Positions 26,570 through 35,834 of a stretch of DNA of 64,000 nucleotides are shown here, in pieces; position 1 is the stretch's first letter, and every line of letters begins with the position of its first letter. The notes beneath the pieces are model-generated. The model ran no database searches. It was not told the origin of the DNA and was given only the letters and a program-made list of their open reading frames with translations. A program made the translations under genes and the position numbers. Origin of the DNA: Fervidobacterium pennivorans (lineage in GTDB: Bacteria; Thermotogota; Thermotogae; Thermotogales; Fervidobacteriaceae); contig NZ_CP011393.1 of NCBI RefSeq assembly GCF_001644665.1, positions 1,076,001-1,140,000 on the forward strand. The letters run 5' to 3'.

Positions 26570-26998
26570 TTAAACCACATATTTTCTGAGCCGAAAGTGT
26601 CTTTATTTGGTTTTGATTGGCTTCTAACAAGATTTATATCTAAAAGCTTGCCGCTTAGTATTATAATATCTTGAGTTCGAGCTCATGAAAAGATATGTTG
26701 AATACGGTGCAAAAATTTTGGGCGACTTAATGCTCCTTGAGAATACTTTTTTGACAAAACTTAAGACAGCTCCACTTATGGGAAGTTCTCAGAGCTTTCT
26801 TATTTTTGATTTTATTTGAACATTTCCAGAAATTGCAGGTCAAATATATTAGGAGACACTAACTTTGTTATGCGAATGCAAAGAATCCAAAACAGCGGTA
26901 GGTTTGTAGAAAAAGTTTGGCTAAATCGAGAAAAGATTTATTCTAAAAATTTTCTGTATAAAGGGAAAGTTTATATACTTTGCAGGAGGTGGCTGGTT
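26570..26998 (+). other. Intergenic region before the small secreted protein gene
   Basis: A 430-base stretch. A TATAAT at about 26661 has no good -35. TTGACA at about 26752 and an AGCTC...GAGCT pair with a 19-base loop before TTTCTTATTTTT could be a weak stem-terminator. A 44-codon ORF begins at 26685 without a ribosome binding site and is probably not a gene. Confidence 0.4.
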
Positions 26999-27418
26999 AT
27001 GGATAACATCTTCTATCTTGGTGTAGAGTTTGTCCTCGTAGTAGCTTTGATATTTGTAGTCCCATTCCCCGCTTATTTCATTGCAGGGTATGAGAAAGAT
27101 TTGGGCAACTTTTCCTTGGCAGTTGAGACGTTTGTCTCTCCGGATTCAAACATGTCTGGTATAAACATGGTTGGGTTAAGAGGGCATTTGGGTTATAAAA
27201 TATTTGAAAGTGATTTTCTTACTCTTAAGCTCTTCGCAGGGGACCCAACTATTTCATACGATATGACCAATTCAAACATTGAATTCGACTTTTTACCTAG
27301 AATAGGAGTAAAAGCTGAGTTACTGAAAAGCTTTTCCATAAATGTATCTGGATATGTCAGAACAACTAGCCCATACTTGTGGCCAGGAGCAGGACTTTTT
27401 GTCGAAACCCATTTTTAA
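26999..27418 (+). CDS. Small exported protein of unknown function
   Basis: A 139-residue protein with an N-terminal hydrophobic segment (IFYLGVEFVLVVALIFVVPF), then a mature part with alternating beta-type stretches (LRGHLGYKIFESDFLTLKLFAG, SINVSGYVRTTS) ending in FVETHF. Like the gene at 12178 this suggests a small outer-envelope barrel or surface protein. The ATG at 26999 is supported by GCAGGAGGTGG. Family not recognised. Confidence 0.7.
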   Translation: MDNIFYLGVEFVLVVALIFVVPFPAYFIAGYEKDLGNFSLAVETFVSPDSNMSGINMVGLRGHLGYKIFESDFLTLKLFAGDPTISYDMTNSNIEFDFLPRIGVKAELLKSFSINVSGYVRTTSPYLWPGAGLFVETHF

Positions 27419-27672
27419 AACTTAGTGCGAGCGGTTACACAAAGCAGAATTACCCTAAGGAAATCTAAATAACTAAAATTACACTAAAACTACTATGCAA
27501 TTGGGGTCTTTTAAAAATATCTTCACTGTGAGTAGGTTCATATTAGTTACGTCGAATATCTTTGGCCAAAACCACTTGCAACTACCTCGATAGCTCAGCA
27601 AGATGAATCTTATAGCCAACAAATTACTTGAACAGGTAAGGAAGTTCAAGATTTAAACAGGATACGTGATTG

Positions 27673-27700
27673 AAAAAGGCGCCTTTTAGGCGCCTTTTTT
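27673..27700. terminator. Bidirectional terminator
   Basis: A perfect 12-bp stem AAAAAGGCGCCT with its complement, flanked by A-runs on one side and T-runs on the other. It works on both strands but lies just after the minus-strand GH13 gene. The preceding 27419-27672 holds no gene. Confidence 0.93.
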
Positions 27701-27705
27701 GATTA

Positions 27706-29157
27706 TTAATAAATCCTCTTATACATGTTGTACCCATCTTTTGTTTTATTCGTAACTCTTAGCAATCTGAAGCCTTTAGCTGGGATATCAATTCTCATAA
27801 CCCCTGCAGTAATCCAGAATTCTTCACCGGTCATCAAGTCAGTAAAACACGTTCCTGCTAGTAACCTGCCATCCGGGACTGAAACAGTGACTGATTTTTT
27901 CTCTCCTTTGTTTATCGCAACTATCATTCCATCCAAAATGTGAGGTGTTCTTCTGTAAAATACGAGAGGTTCTTTGTTCAACACTTCGAATGTACCTATC
28001 TTTAATGCCGTTTCGGATTTTCTAATTGTAATAAGTTTTTTGTAAAACTCCCTCAGCTCTTTATCCCATTCTTCCTCATTCCATTTCATTGTTGCTCGAC
28101 ATTCCGGGTCGCCGCCACCTTCAATACCTATCTCTGTGCCGTAATAAACAACGGGCACACCTGGATATGTGAACTGGAGAACTATTGCAAGCTTCCTCAA
28201 TGCTTTGTCTGGTATGACCGTAGCAAGTCTTTCCGTATCATGACTGTCAAGCATATTCCAACAACCATGGATGTTTGGTGTATCGTTGTAAGCACTTTGG
28301 AGTGCATCTGCTAAGTTATCGAATTCACCCTTCAAATAAGCGATAACGGTGTTTCTAAAGTGATAGTTCATTATTCCGTCTACCATATGCCAGTTCGATG
28401 GATAATTCCATGTTTCCGTCACAACGTATTTTTCTATCGAAACTTGTTTTGCAGCTTTTGTGATTAAGGCGTTATTCACATACCCCAGGTCAAAACCAAC
28501 ATCAAGTCTCCATCCGTCAATACCTTGTATCAAATAATGTTTGACAACGCTGAGAATATAGTTCATCACTTCGACTTCCTCAAGATGCCACTCAGGAAGT
28601 GACTTGTGTCCATACCATGCCCTGTGTCCATCATCGTATATTGCAAACTTACTCACGTGTTTTCTATCTCCACGCAGTGCTTTTTTAAACCAAGGATTTT
28701 CGCTACTAAGATGATTAAAAACACCATCCAGAATCAATCTAAAATTCTCACTCTTTGCCTTCTTAATGTAGTATTTAAACGCCTTTTCTCCACCGAATTG
28801 TGGGTCAACTTTCATGTAGTCAATAGCATCGTATTTATGGTTTGTCGGTGAAAGAAAAATAGGATTTGTGTAAATTACATTAACTCCAAGGTCTTTCAGA
28901 TAATCAAGTTTCTCAGCAATACCCCACAAATCGCCTCCATAAAAATCCTTCACGTGTTCTGCTTTATCCTTTCTTTTCGGTGGAACGCTCCACTCGACAA
29001 TTCTTCCACCACGCTTTGTGTAAAGCTCGGCTTTATCTTTCACAGTCTTTCCTTTTCCAATTGCAAATCTGTCTGGAAAAATTTGATAAATGACACTTTC
29101 ATAAACCCATGATGGTACTGGATAAAGATTATTTGCAGTACTATGTATACTAAGCAT
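27706..29157 (-). CDS. GH13 family alpha-glucanase (cyclomaltodextrinase/neopullulanase-like)
   Basis: A 483-residue glycoside hydrolase family 13 enzyme. Family motifs in order: SVIYQIFPDRFAIG at the N-terminus; region I GVFNHLSSENP; region II GWRLDVGFD with the nucleophile Asp; region III VVTETWNYPS with the acid/base Glu; region IV MLDSHDTERL with the stabilising Asp. The N-terminal beta-domain of classical neopullulanases is absent, so it is shorter than most. No signal peptide, so it acts in the cytoplasm on imported malto-oligosaccharides or cyclodextrins. TCCTCCTCCT on the plus strand is a good ribosome binding site for the ATG at 29157. Confidence 0.9.
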   Translation of the reverse strand: MLSIHSTANNLYPVPSWVYESVIYQIFPDRFAIGKGKTVKDKAELYTKRGGRIVEWSVPPKRKDKAEHVKDFYGGDLWGIAEKLDYLKDLGVNVIYTNPIFLSPTNHKYDAIDYMKVDPQFGGEKAFKYYIKKAKSENFRLILDGVFNHLSSENPWFKKALRGDRKHVSKFAIYDDGHRAWYGHKSLPEWHLEEVEVMNYILSVVKHYLIQGIDGWRLDVGFDLGYVNNALITKAAKQVSIEKYVVTETWNYPSNWHMVDGIMNYHFRNTVIAYLKGEFDNLADALQSAYNDTPNIHGCWNMLDSHDTERLATVIPDKALRKLAIVLQFTYPGVPVVYYGTEIGIEGGGDPECRATMKWNEEEWDKELREFYKKLITIRKSETALKIGTFEVLNKEPLVFYRRTPHILDGMIVAINKGEKKSVTVSVPDGRLLAGTCFTDLMTGEEFWITAGVMRIDIPAKGFRLLRVTNKTKDGYNMYKRIY

Positions 29158-29203
29158 ACTAAGTCCTCCTCCTCCTAAGGTTTGATAAAATCGACTACGA
29201 AAT

Positions 29204-29232
29204 ATTATACAAGGAAGATTGAACGAATGCAA
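29204..29232 (-). promoter_or_regulatory. Promoter of the GH13 gene
   Basis: On the minus strand TTGCAT (29227-29232) and TATAAT (29204-29209) are 17 bases apart, 47 bases before the ATG. Confidence 0.7.
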
Positions 29233-29248
29233 TTTTAGAATGAGGGTA

Positions 29249-29257
29249 TGATATAAT
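29249..29257 (+). promoter_or_regulatory. Extended -10 promoter of the DUF4230 gene pair
   Basis: TGATATAAT lies 48 bases before the first DUF4230 start and is divergent from the GH13 promoter. No recognisable -35. Confidence 0.6.
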
Positions 29258-29305
29258 GGAATGCACTTCGTAGTTAGAAAATTTCAAGGAGGCGGTAGAA
29301 TCCTT

Positions 29306-30022
29306 ATGAAAAATCTTTGGAACTTTCTGCTCTTACTCATTGTACTTGTTGTTTTATTTACTGTCATTTTTTATTATCTCGGTAAGGTTCCAGTAATAGG
29401 AAATGTTATTAGTCTTTTATCTAAACTCCTCAATCCATTCAAGCATAGAGTAGAAGTGAAAATAATTGGTTCCGTATTGTACGACATTCAACAGATGGGT
29501 TTCCTAAGACTTGCTACGGTGTTGATGGAAGATGTAGTAAAAACAAGTGATTATGAATACGAATTAGATAGCATATTGGATGGAAAATACACTGTTGATG
29601 GAATATACATATACAGAGCGAAAGCAAGTTACGGTATTGACCTTTTCAAAATTGAACAGAACGATGTAATAATCGATGAATCTCAAAAGAAAATTACAAT
29701 TCATTTACCACCTATAGAATTGCTGGATAGCAATATCAATGTTGAAAGATCAGAAACATTTAATGAGAATTATAGGAGCAAAATATTAGGGACTTTTGAG
29801 GTTGGTGCTATAGATAAATGGGTACCTTTAGATATTAAAGAAAAAGTGAAGAGTTTTTGCGATGAAAAAGCAAGAGAAAAATTGACCGAAAATATTAAAT
29901 ATTACATAATGTCCGAAGATAAGTACAGCGAAATGAAAGCATTGGCGGAGAGGTACATTAGAAATTTATTATCTCCACACACAGAAAAAGGTTATACTGT
30001 TGAGATATCTTTTAAGGAGTGA
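29306..30022 (+). CDS. DUF4230 family membrane-anchored protein, first of two
   Basis: A 238-residue protein with one N-terminal membrane segment (FLLLLIVLVVLFTVIFYYLG) and an extracytoplasmic region. The stretch DVIIDESQKKITIHLPPIELLDSNIN is the DUF4230 core: short beta strands and a conserved PPIE-like motif. Function of the family is unknown. The ATG at 29306 is chosen although its AAGGAGG is 12-15 bases upstream, longer than usual; no better start exists. Six bases from the next gene, also DUF4230. Confidence 0.78.
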   Translation: MKNLWNFLLLLIVLVVLFTVIFYYLGKVPVIGNVISLLSKLLNPFKHRVEVKIIGSVLYDIQQMGFLRLATVLMEDVVKTSDYEYELDSILDGKYTVDGIYIYRAKASYGIDLFKIEQNDVIIDESQKKITIHLPPIELLDSNINVERSETFNENYRSKILGTFEVGAIDKWVPLDIKEKVKSFCDEKAREKLTENIKYYIMSEDKYSEMKALAERYIRNLLSPHTEKGYTVEISFKE

Positions 30023-30027
30023 TGTTA

Positions 30028-30573
30028 ATGAAAAAAGTTTACGTAGTGATACTTATAATATTAGCTATCTTCCTTGCTTTTGTATTCGTTCAAACGAATA
30101 GTAAAAAAACTCCGGAGTTGAGCGAGATTTTCCGCCGGACCGGAGATTTTATTGTAGAAAAGTACACGTATCAATTTATCGCTGACGTTGACGTAAAGGG
30201 TATACTTACTAATTCAAAGTCTCTCTACCGTGTTGTTGCCGAAAGTTATGTCCATCTTAACACCAATGAGATTGTAATTGAAGAAAAAGATAAAAAGACG
30301 ATTTACGTGAAATTACCTCCGTTGCAAGTCGATGAACCAATTATTGATGAAAAAAACATACAAGTCTTAGATGTAAACTATGGATGGTTCACTTTTAACG
30401 ATGAAGAAATGGATAATATGTCAAGAGAGAAAATAAGAAGTAAAGCAAATGAAATCCTTGAGCAACTCAGAGCGGAAAATTATAACAATGAAATTACGAT
30501 GGCAGAGAAAACTGTTGAGACTACTTTGAAAAAATTCTATCCAGATAAAGAAATTATATTCGAACATAACTAA
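30028..30573 (+). CDS. DUF4230 family membrane-anchored protein, second of two
   Basis: A 181-residue paralogue with the same plan: N-terminal membrane segment VYVVILIILAIFLAFVFVQ, then a region with NEIVIEEKDKKTIYVKLPPLQVDEP as the DUF4230 core. It is shorter than the first copy. The third in-frame start at 30028 fits the AAGGAG eight bases ahead. The pair probably forms one functional unit at the cell surface; what it does is unknown. Confidence 0.78.
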   Translation: MKKVYVVILIILAIFLAFVFVQTNSKKTPELSEIFRRTGDFIVEKYTYQFIADVDVKGILTNSKSLYRVVAESYVHLNTNEIVIEEKDKKTIYVKLPPLQVDEPIIDEKNIQVLDVNYGWFTFNDEEMDNMSREKIRSKANEILEQLRAENYNNEITMAEKTVETTLKKFYPDKEIIFEHN

Positions 30574-30638
30574 TTACACGATTTATAGCACGATTTAGTC
30601 TATCTTGGTAGGCTTTTCGTTTACTCTTTTATTTTAGC

Positions 30639-30667
30639 TTGCAGAAAATATGGCGTAATAGTATAAT
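30639..30667 (+). promoter_or_regulatory. Promoter of pyrBI
   Basis: TTGCAG at 30639-30644 and TATAAT at 30662-30667 are 17 bases apart. The leader of about 60 bases contains GTCGGGCAAGACCGGCG, a small hairpin without a U-run, so no attenuator is visible. Confidence 0.65.
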
Positions 30668-30735
30668 ATCGAGGATAGAAATAAGAGTCGGGCAAGACCG
30701 GCGAAAAAACATGAAACGTGGGGGGCGATAAGTTT

Positions 30736-32304
30736 ATGGGCAACTTTTTAAGCCGAACCTTGGCGGTTATAAACGATTTTTCAGTTGAAGAACAGCTCTT
30801 CTTGTATCAATCAACCAAGCGATTGAAGGATAAGCTTAAGAACAGAGATGATGTTTCAGAATTTCAAATCAAGCGAAACACGGGAATTTACATCGTCTTC
30901 GTGGAACCTTCCACCCGAACCAAAGAATCCTTCATTAACGCCGCAAAATTCCACAAAAATGCAAAGGTAAACATCTTCGATTCCGAACACTCCTCGTTTA
31001 ACAAGCAAGAAAGCTACGTGGACACATTTAATATGTTAACAGGTTACAGTGAATACTCTATCTTTGTTTTGAGAACCAGACTCGAGGGTGTCGTGAGATT
31101 GCTCGAAAGAAAAGTTGGAGAGTTTGCAGAAAGGCATGGCATCATGAGACCTGCATTCATCAACGGTGGTGACGGAAAGCACGAACATCCAACTCAAGAA
31201 CTCCTTGACGAATACACTTTCCTTGAACATAACAATTTCGACAATTCGCACATCAGAATAGCTCTAGTTGGTGATTTGCTCCACGGTAGAACGGTCCATT
31301 CTAAAGCCGATGGTCTAAAGGTCTTTAAAAACGTAGAAGTTGATTTGATTGCCCCACCCGAATTGCAAATGCCTGAAGGATACATTCAAAAAATGAAGAG
31401 AAATGGATTTGAAGTAAGGCAGTTCTACTCAATAGATGAGTATTTAAGCCATGGAAAGTCAGCAAATATATGGTATTTCACTCGCTTACAACTTGAAAGA
31501 ATGGGCGAGGATATCTTAGAAAAGGAAAAAATACTGAGAAAAGCCGTAACGTTCAGAGAGGATATGCTCGATAAGATTTCTGAAGGAACAAAGTTCTATC
31601 ATCCACTTCCAAGGCCAAAGTTCAATCCAGAAATCCCCACATTCCTCGACACATTGCCACTCAACGGATGGGAAGAACAAGCGATAAACGGATATTACGT
31701 AAGAATCGTGCTTTTATCAATGCTTGGCGGTGCACTTGAGGCTCCGTTCGATACATCAAGACCTCAGCAACAAGAAGATGAAGATTTCATCATCCCAGCA
31801 CCAATCACGGATGGGACAAAAGGTGTTCTGAAAGAAGGAAAAAGAGGCATTAAACCGATAGAGAATGGAACAGTAATAGACCACATTGCAAAAGGAAAAT
31901 CACAAGAAGAGATTTACAATACTATTGTAAAAATAAGGAAGATACTTAAACTCTACGATGTGGACAGTGCAGACGGAATATTCAAATCAGCAGATGGTAG
32001 TTACAAAGGTTACATAAGCTTGCCAGATAAGTATTTGTCTTTCAAAGAAATTAAGAAACTTTCAGCAATTTCGCCAAATACAACCGTAAATATCATCAAA
32101 AACTCTAGAGTTGTCGAAAAATATCGAATCAAAATGCCACCTCGTATTTATGGATTTGAGGAAATCAGATGCAAAAATGAGAACTGCATAACGAATCCAA
32201 CACACGGTGAAAATGTAACCGCCTCGTTTGTCCAAATCGACGGAAAATTCGTGTGTGAATACTGTGAAACACCACATGAATACCACGAGATTTGGAAAAT
32301 ATAA
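30736..32304 (+). CDS. pyrBI: Aspartate carbamoyltransferase, catalytic-regulatory fusion
   Basis: A 522-residue fusion. Residues about 1-335 are the PyrB catalytic chain: carbamoyl-phosphate site EPSTRTKESF, HPTQELLDEYTF, the HPLPRP motif and TRLQLERMG. After a linker (PQQQEDEDFIIPAPITDGT), residues about 370-522 are the PyrI regulatory chain with a zinc site of four Cys (CKNENC and CEYCE). The enzyme makes carbamoyl-aspartate in pyrimidine synthesis, under nucleotide control by the fused chain. Such a fusion is known in Thermotoga maritima. The ATG at 30736 fits GGGGGGCG better than the GTG at 30718, which precedes that site. A terminator follows; no other pyr genes are in the window. Confidence 0.94.
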   Translation: MGNFLSRTLAVINDFSVEEQLFLYQSTKRLKDKLKNRDDVSEFQIKRNTGIYIVFVEPSTRTKESFINAAKFHKNAKVNIFDSEHSSFNKQESYVDTFNMLTGYSEYSIFVLRTRLEGVVRLLERKVGEFAERHGIMRPAFINGGDGKHEHPTQELLDEYTFLEHNNFDNSHIRIALVGDLLHGRTVHSKADGLKVFKNVEVDLIAPPELQMPEGYIQKMKRNGFEVRQFYSIDEYLSHGKSANIWYFTRLQLERMGEDILEKEKILRKAVTFREDMLDKISEGTKFYHPLPRPKFNPEIPTFLDTLPLNGWEEQAINGYYVRIVLLSMLGGALEAPFDTSRPQQQEDEDFIIPAPITDGTKGVLKEGKRGIKPIENGTVIDHIAKGKSQEEIYNTIVKIRKILKLYDVDSADGIFKSADGSYKGYISLPDKYLSFKEIKKLSAISPNTTVNIIKNSRVVEKYRIKMPPRIYGFEEIRCKNENCITNPTHGENVTASFVQIDGKFVCEYCETPHEYHEIWKI

Positions 32305-32318
32305 ATACGATAAAATGA

Positions 32319-32350
32319 CAAAGCCCCCGAGAAGGGGGCTTTGTTGTTGG
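32319..32350 (+). terminator. Terminator after pyrBI
   Basis: A stem of AAAGCCCCC with its complement, loop GAGAA, followed by TTTGTTGTTGGTTTTT, a moderately T-rich tail. Confidence 0.8.
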
Positions 32351-32367
32351 TTTTTAGAATTTCCTGA

Positions 32368-33144
32368 TTATCCCAACACGTTTGCCATTATTTTTGCCAG
32401 TTCTACAAAACTTTCTTTGAGACTTGCACCTCCAACAAGTGCACCATCGATGTCTGGTTTGACGAATAGTCCAAAGAAGTTCTCTGGAGTGACACTACCA
32501 CCGTAAAGGATGGTTACTGACTGTGCAACTTCGTCACTGTATATCTTTGCAAGGAGTGACCTTACAAATTCATGAGCTTCTTGAGCTTGTTCTGGCGTTG
32601 CCACAACACCTGTTCCTATTGCCCATACAGGCTCATATGCGATAACTACCCTCTTAACTTCTTCCGCATTTATTCCGTACAAGCCTTCTCTAACTTGTTT
32701 TTCAAGCACGCAAAAGGTTAATCCCTTTTGCCTTTCTTCGAGAGTCTCACCTATACAAAATATCGGAGTTAAACCTTCTGCAAGAGCTTTTTTGATTTTT
32801 TTGTTGATAAGTTCATCCGTTTCTCCGAATATTCTTCTCCTTTCACTGTGTCCAATTATAACGGCTTGAACGCCAAGTTCTTTCAGCATTTTTGGTGATA
32901 CTTCCCCTGTGAATGCACCACTGTCTTCGTAGTACATATTCTGTGCTGCGAGTTTTATATTGTTCGAACTAACAACTTCTCTAACCCTATCAAGTGCGAC
33001 AAAAACAGGAGCGATGTATATATCAAAAGAATTAAACCCAGCGAGCGCATTAACCAAAGTGTTGGCAAAAAGTTGCGCTTCGCTGGGTGTTTTATTCATT
33101 TTCCAGTTTCCAGCAAGTATGAATTTTCTATTGGTTATTTTTTT
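32368..33144 (-). CDS. tpiA: Triosephosphate isomerase domain, reached by frameshift from pgk
   Basis: The open frame runs from the A-run at the pgk stop to 32368 and encodes a complete TPI. Its first residues after the run are [14 protein letters not shown]; the substrate-binding Asn-Trp-Lys therefore comes before the first ATG (33099). Later motifs are present: VIIGHSERR (catalytic His), [10 protein letters not shown] (catalytic Glu) and [10 protein letters not shown]. The frame holds no ATG, GTG or TTG upstream of 33099, and a protein from 33099 would lack the catalytic Lys. So active TPI must be made as a PGK-TPI fusion through a -1 shift on nine A, as established for Thermotoga maritima. 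Interconverts glyceraldehyde-3-P and dihydroxyacetone-P. Confidence 0.9.
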   Translation of the reverse strand, partial: KKITNRKFILAGNWKMNKTPSEAQLFANTLVNALAGFNSFDIYIAPVFVALDRVREVVSSNNIKLAAQNMYYEDSGAFTGEVSPKMLKELGVQAVIIGHSERRRIFGETDELINKKIKKALAEGLTPIFCIGETLEERQKGLTFCVLEKQVREGLYGINAEEVKRVVIAYEPVWAIGTGVVATPEQAQEAHEFVRSLLAKIYSDEVAQSVTILYGGSVTPENFFGLFVKPDIDGALVGGASLKESFVELAKIMANVLG

Positions 33145-33147
33145 TTA
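33135..33147 (-). promoter_or_regulatory. Frameshift (slippage) site linking pgk to tpi
   Basis: On the minus strand, GCG-AAT is followed by nine A (33138-33146) and then the pgk stop TAA (33135-33137). In the -1 frame the A-run continues as AAA-AAA-ATA-ACC into tpi. The upstream limit of the tpi frame is a TAA at 33145-33147. Ribosomal -1 slippage or insertion of one A by RNA polymerase would both make the fusion. Confidence 0.85.
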
Positions 33148-34334
33148 TTCGCAATGGAAACGATACCTGGTAATTCTTTTCCTTCGAGAAATTCAAGTGA
33201 TGCTCCACCACCAGTTGAGACGTGGCTAAACTTCTTTTCAAGTCCGAACTGTGCAACTGCTGCTGCGCTGTCTCCACCGCCAACGACAGTTGTTACACCT
33301 TTTTCTGTGAGTGATGCAATAAATTCTGCAACTGCCTTTGTACCAACTGCAAAGTCTTCTATTTCAAACACACCGAGAGGTCCATTCCAAACAACTGTCT
33401 TTGCATCTGCAAGTTTCGATTTGATGAGTTCTACGCTTGCCGGACCGATATCGTAACCAGCCCAACCTTCTGGAATGCCTTCTTCGCATGTGAAGACTTT
33501 CTTCTCAACCCCTGCTTCCATTTTTTGTGCGCAAACCGCGTCTGTTGGTATAACAAGCTCAACACCTTTTTCCTTTGCTTGTTCAAGAAGTTGTTTTGCA
33601 AGTTCTATTTTGTCTTCTTCCACAAGTGAATTACCTGTTTGTTTGCCAAGTGCTCCCCAGAATGTGAACATCATGGCGCCACCAATGATTATTCTATCAG
33701 CTTTGTTGAGGAGGTTGGTTATAACCCCTATTTTATCTGAAACCTTTGCTCCACCAAGAACGACGACGTACGGTTTATCTGGATTGAGTGTTGCCTTTGA
33801 CAGGAACTTAATCTCTTTTTCCATTAAGAAACCTGCAACAGATGGTATAAATTGTGCAATTCCAACGTTACTTGAGTGTGCCCTGTGGGCTGTTCCAAAT
33901 GCATCGTTGACGTGTATATCAGCAAGGCTTGCCCATTTTCTTGCGAGTTCGAGGTCGTTCTTTTCTTCTCCTGGGTCGAACCTTGTATTCTCGAGCATTA
34001 ACACCTCGCCCTCTTTTAATTCAGCAACTGCTTTTTCAACCTCTTCCCCGTAAAGTGCGGGCACGAATTTAACTTCTTTTCCAAGAAGTTCCGATAATCT
34101 TTCTGCAACGGGTTTCAATGAGTATTTTGGATCCGGTCCACCCTTTGGTCTGCCAAGGTGGGAAAGAAGGATTACTTTTGCACCGTTATCGAGGGCATAC
34201 TTAATTGTCGGAAGTGCCTCAACAATTCTTGTATCGTCTGCGACTTTTCCATCTTTCAAAGGAACGTTAAAGTCAACCCTCATTATTACCCTTTTACCTT
34301 TGAGGTCAACATCTCTAATTGTGAGTTTTTCCAT
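33135..34334 (-). CDS. pgk: Phosphoglycerate kinase
   Basis: A 399-residue kinase that makes ATP from 1,3-bisphosphoglycerate. Motifs: [19 protein letters not shown] at the N-terminus, [25 protein letters not shown], and the nucleotide site GGGDSAAAV with [15 protein letters not shown]. The frame ends in three Lys codons (AAA)3 and TAA, where the frameshift into tpi occurs, so both free PGK and a PGK-TPI fusion are expected. A terminator and 90 bases separate it from gap, so it may have its own promoter or depend on readthrough. Confidence 0.96.
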   Translation of the reverse strand: MEKLTIRDVDLKGKRVIMRVDFNVPLKDGKVADDTRIVEALPTIKYALDNGAKVILLSHLGRPKGGPDPKYSLKPVAERLSELLGKEVKFVPALYGEEVEKAVAELKEGEVLMLENTRFDPGEEKNDLELARKWASLADIHVNDAFGTAHRAHSSNVGIAQFIPSVAGFLMEKEIKFLSKATLNPDKPYVVVLGGAKVSDKIGVITNLLNKADRIIIGGAMMFTFWGALGKQTGNSLVEEDKIELAKQLLEQAKEKGVELVIPTDAVCAQKMEAGVEKKVFTCEEGIPEGWAGYDIGPASVELIKSKLADAKTVVWNGPLGVFEIEDFAVGTKAVAEFIASLTEKGVTTVVGGGDSAAAVAQFGLEKKFSHVSTGGGASLEFLEGKELPGIVSIANKKK

Positions 34335-34385
34335 CTTCTGACACCTCCCGTGTCATAGTCTTGAAATGCATAATTATGAGCGTAC

Positions 34386-34406
34386 AAAAAAGGGGGACGC
34401 GCCCCC
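34386..34406 (-). terminator. Terminator after gap, before pgk
   Basis: On the minus strand GGGGG-CGCGT-CCCCC is followed by six T. It lies 17 bases past the gap stop and within 90 bases of the pgk start, so expression of pgk-tpi may be attenuated relative to gap. Confidence 0.85.
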
Positions 34407-34422
34407 GTTATTGATTTTCGAA

Positions 34423-35511
<1,089 letters not shown>

Positions 35512-35608
35512 TTAAATTTTTTGAATATTTTTGAAAATTCAGGTAATCATTCAAAAAGTCAACGTGAAATATCGATGGTTATAACCAAAAATGGGCGTTT
35601 TCAAAATT

Positions 35609-35617
35609 ATTATACCA
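35609..35617 (-). promoter_or_regulatory. Second extended -10 upstream of gap
   Basis: TGGTATAAT on the minus strand, 188 bases before gap. No clear -35. The region 35501-35834 otherwise holds only the promoter signals and no gene. Confidence 0.45.
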
Positions 35618-35755
35618 TGAATGTTCGTTTTAAGCAACTAAGCTAAAATTTGAAAGAATTTGAAAGAGATTAGTTACTTTTTAGCTTTATCTAGGAATTT
35701 ACCCTTATCGTTTCTGGTAGTTTTACAAAATTGCTGTAAACTTTCATAAAGCTTA

Positions 35756-35764
35756 TGGTATAAT
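35756..35764 (+). promoter_or_regulatory. Extended -10 promoter of the diguanylate cyclase gene
   Basis: TGGTATAAT, 71 bases before the ATG at 35835, on the plus strand. The -35 region is poor. Confidence 0.6.
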
Positions 35765-35834
35765 ACATTTGCAAAGATGTGAACAGACATGATTTTCTTA
35801 AGAGTGTGTATCTCAAGGGGGATTTTAAAGCTAT

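Noticed and set aside
26685-26819. 44-codon ORF before the small exported protein gene
   Set aside because: No ribosome binding site at its ATG and no recognisable sequence; it lies within a likely leader region.
27590-27660. tRNA-like stretch with TAGCTCAG and GTTCAAGAT
   Set aside because: The D-stem partner, anticodon stem and acceptor stem do not pair, so it is not a working tRNA; a remnant is possible but unproven.
30668-30735. Pyrimidine attenuator or PyrR site in the pyrBI leader
   Set aside because: Only a short GTC/GAC hairpin without a T-run is present, and no alternative pairing was found.
33475-34053. 192-codon plus-strand frame opposite pgk
   Set aside because: Low-complexity Ser/Phe/Pro content typical of antisense frames; pgk is certain.
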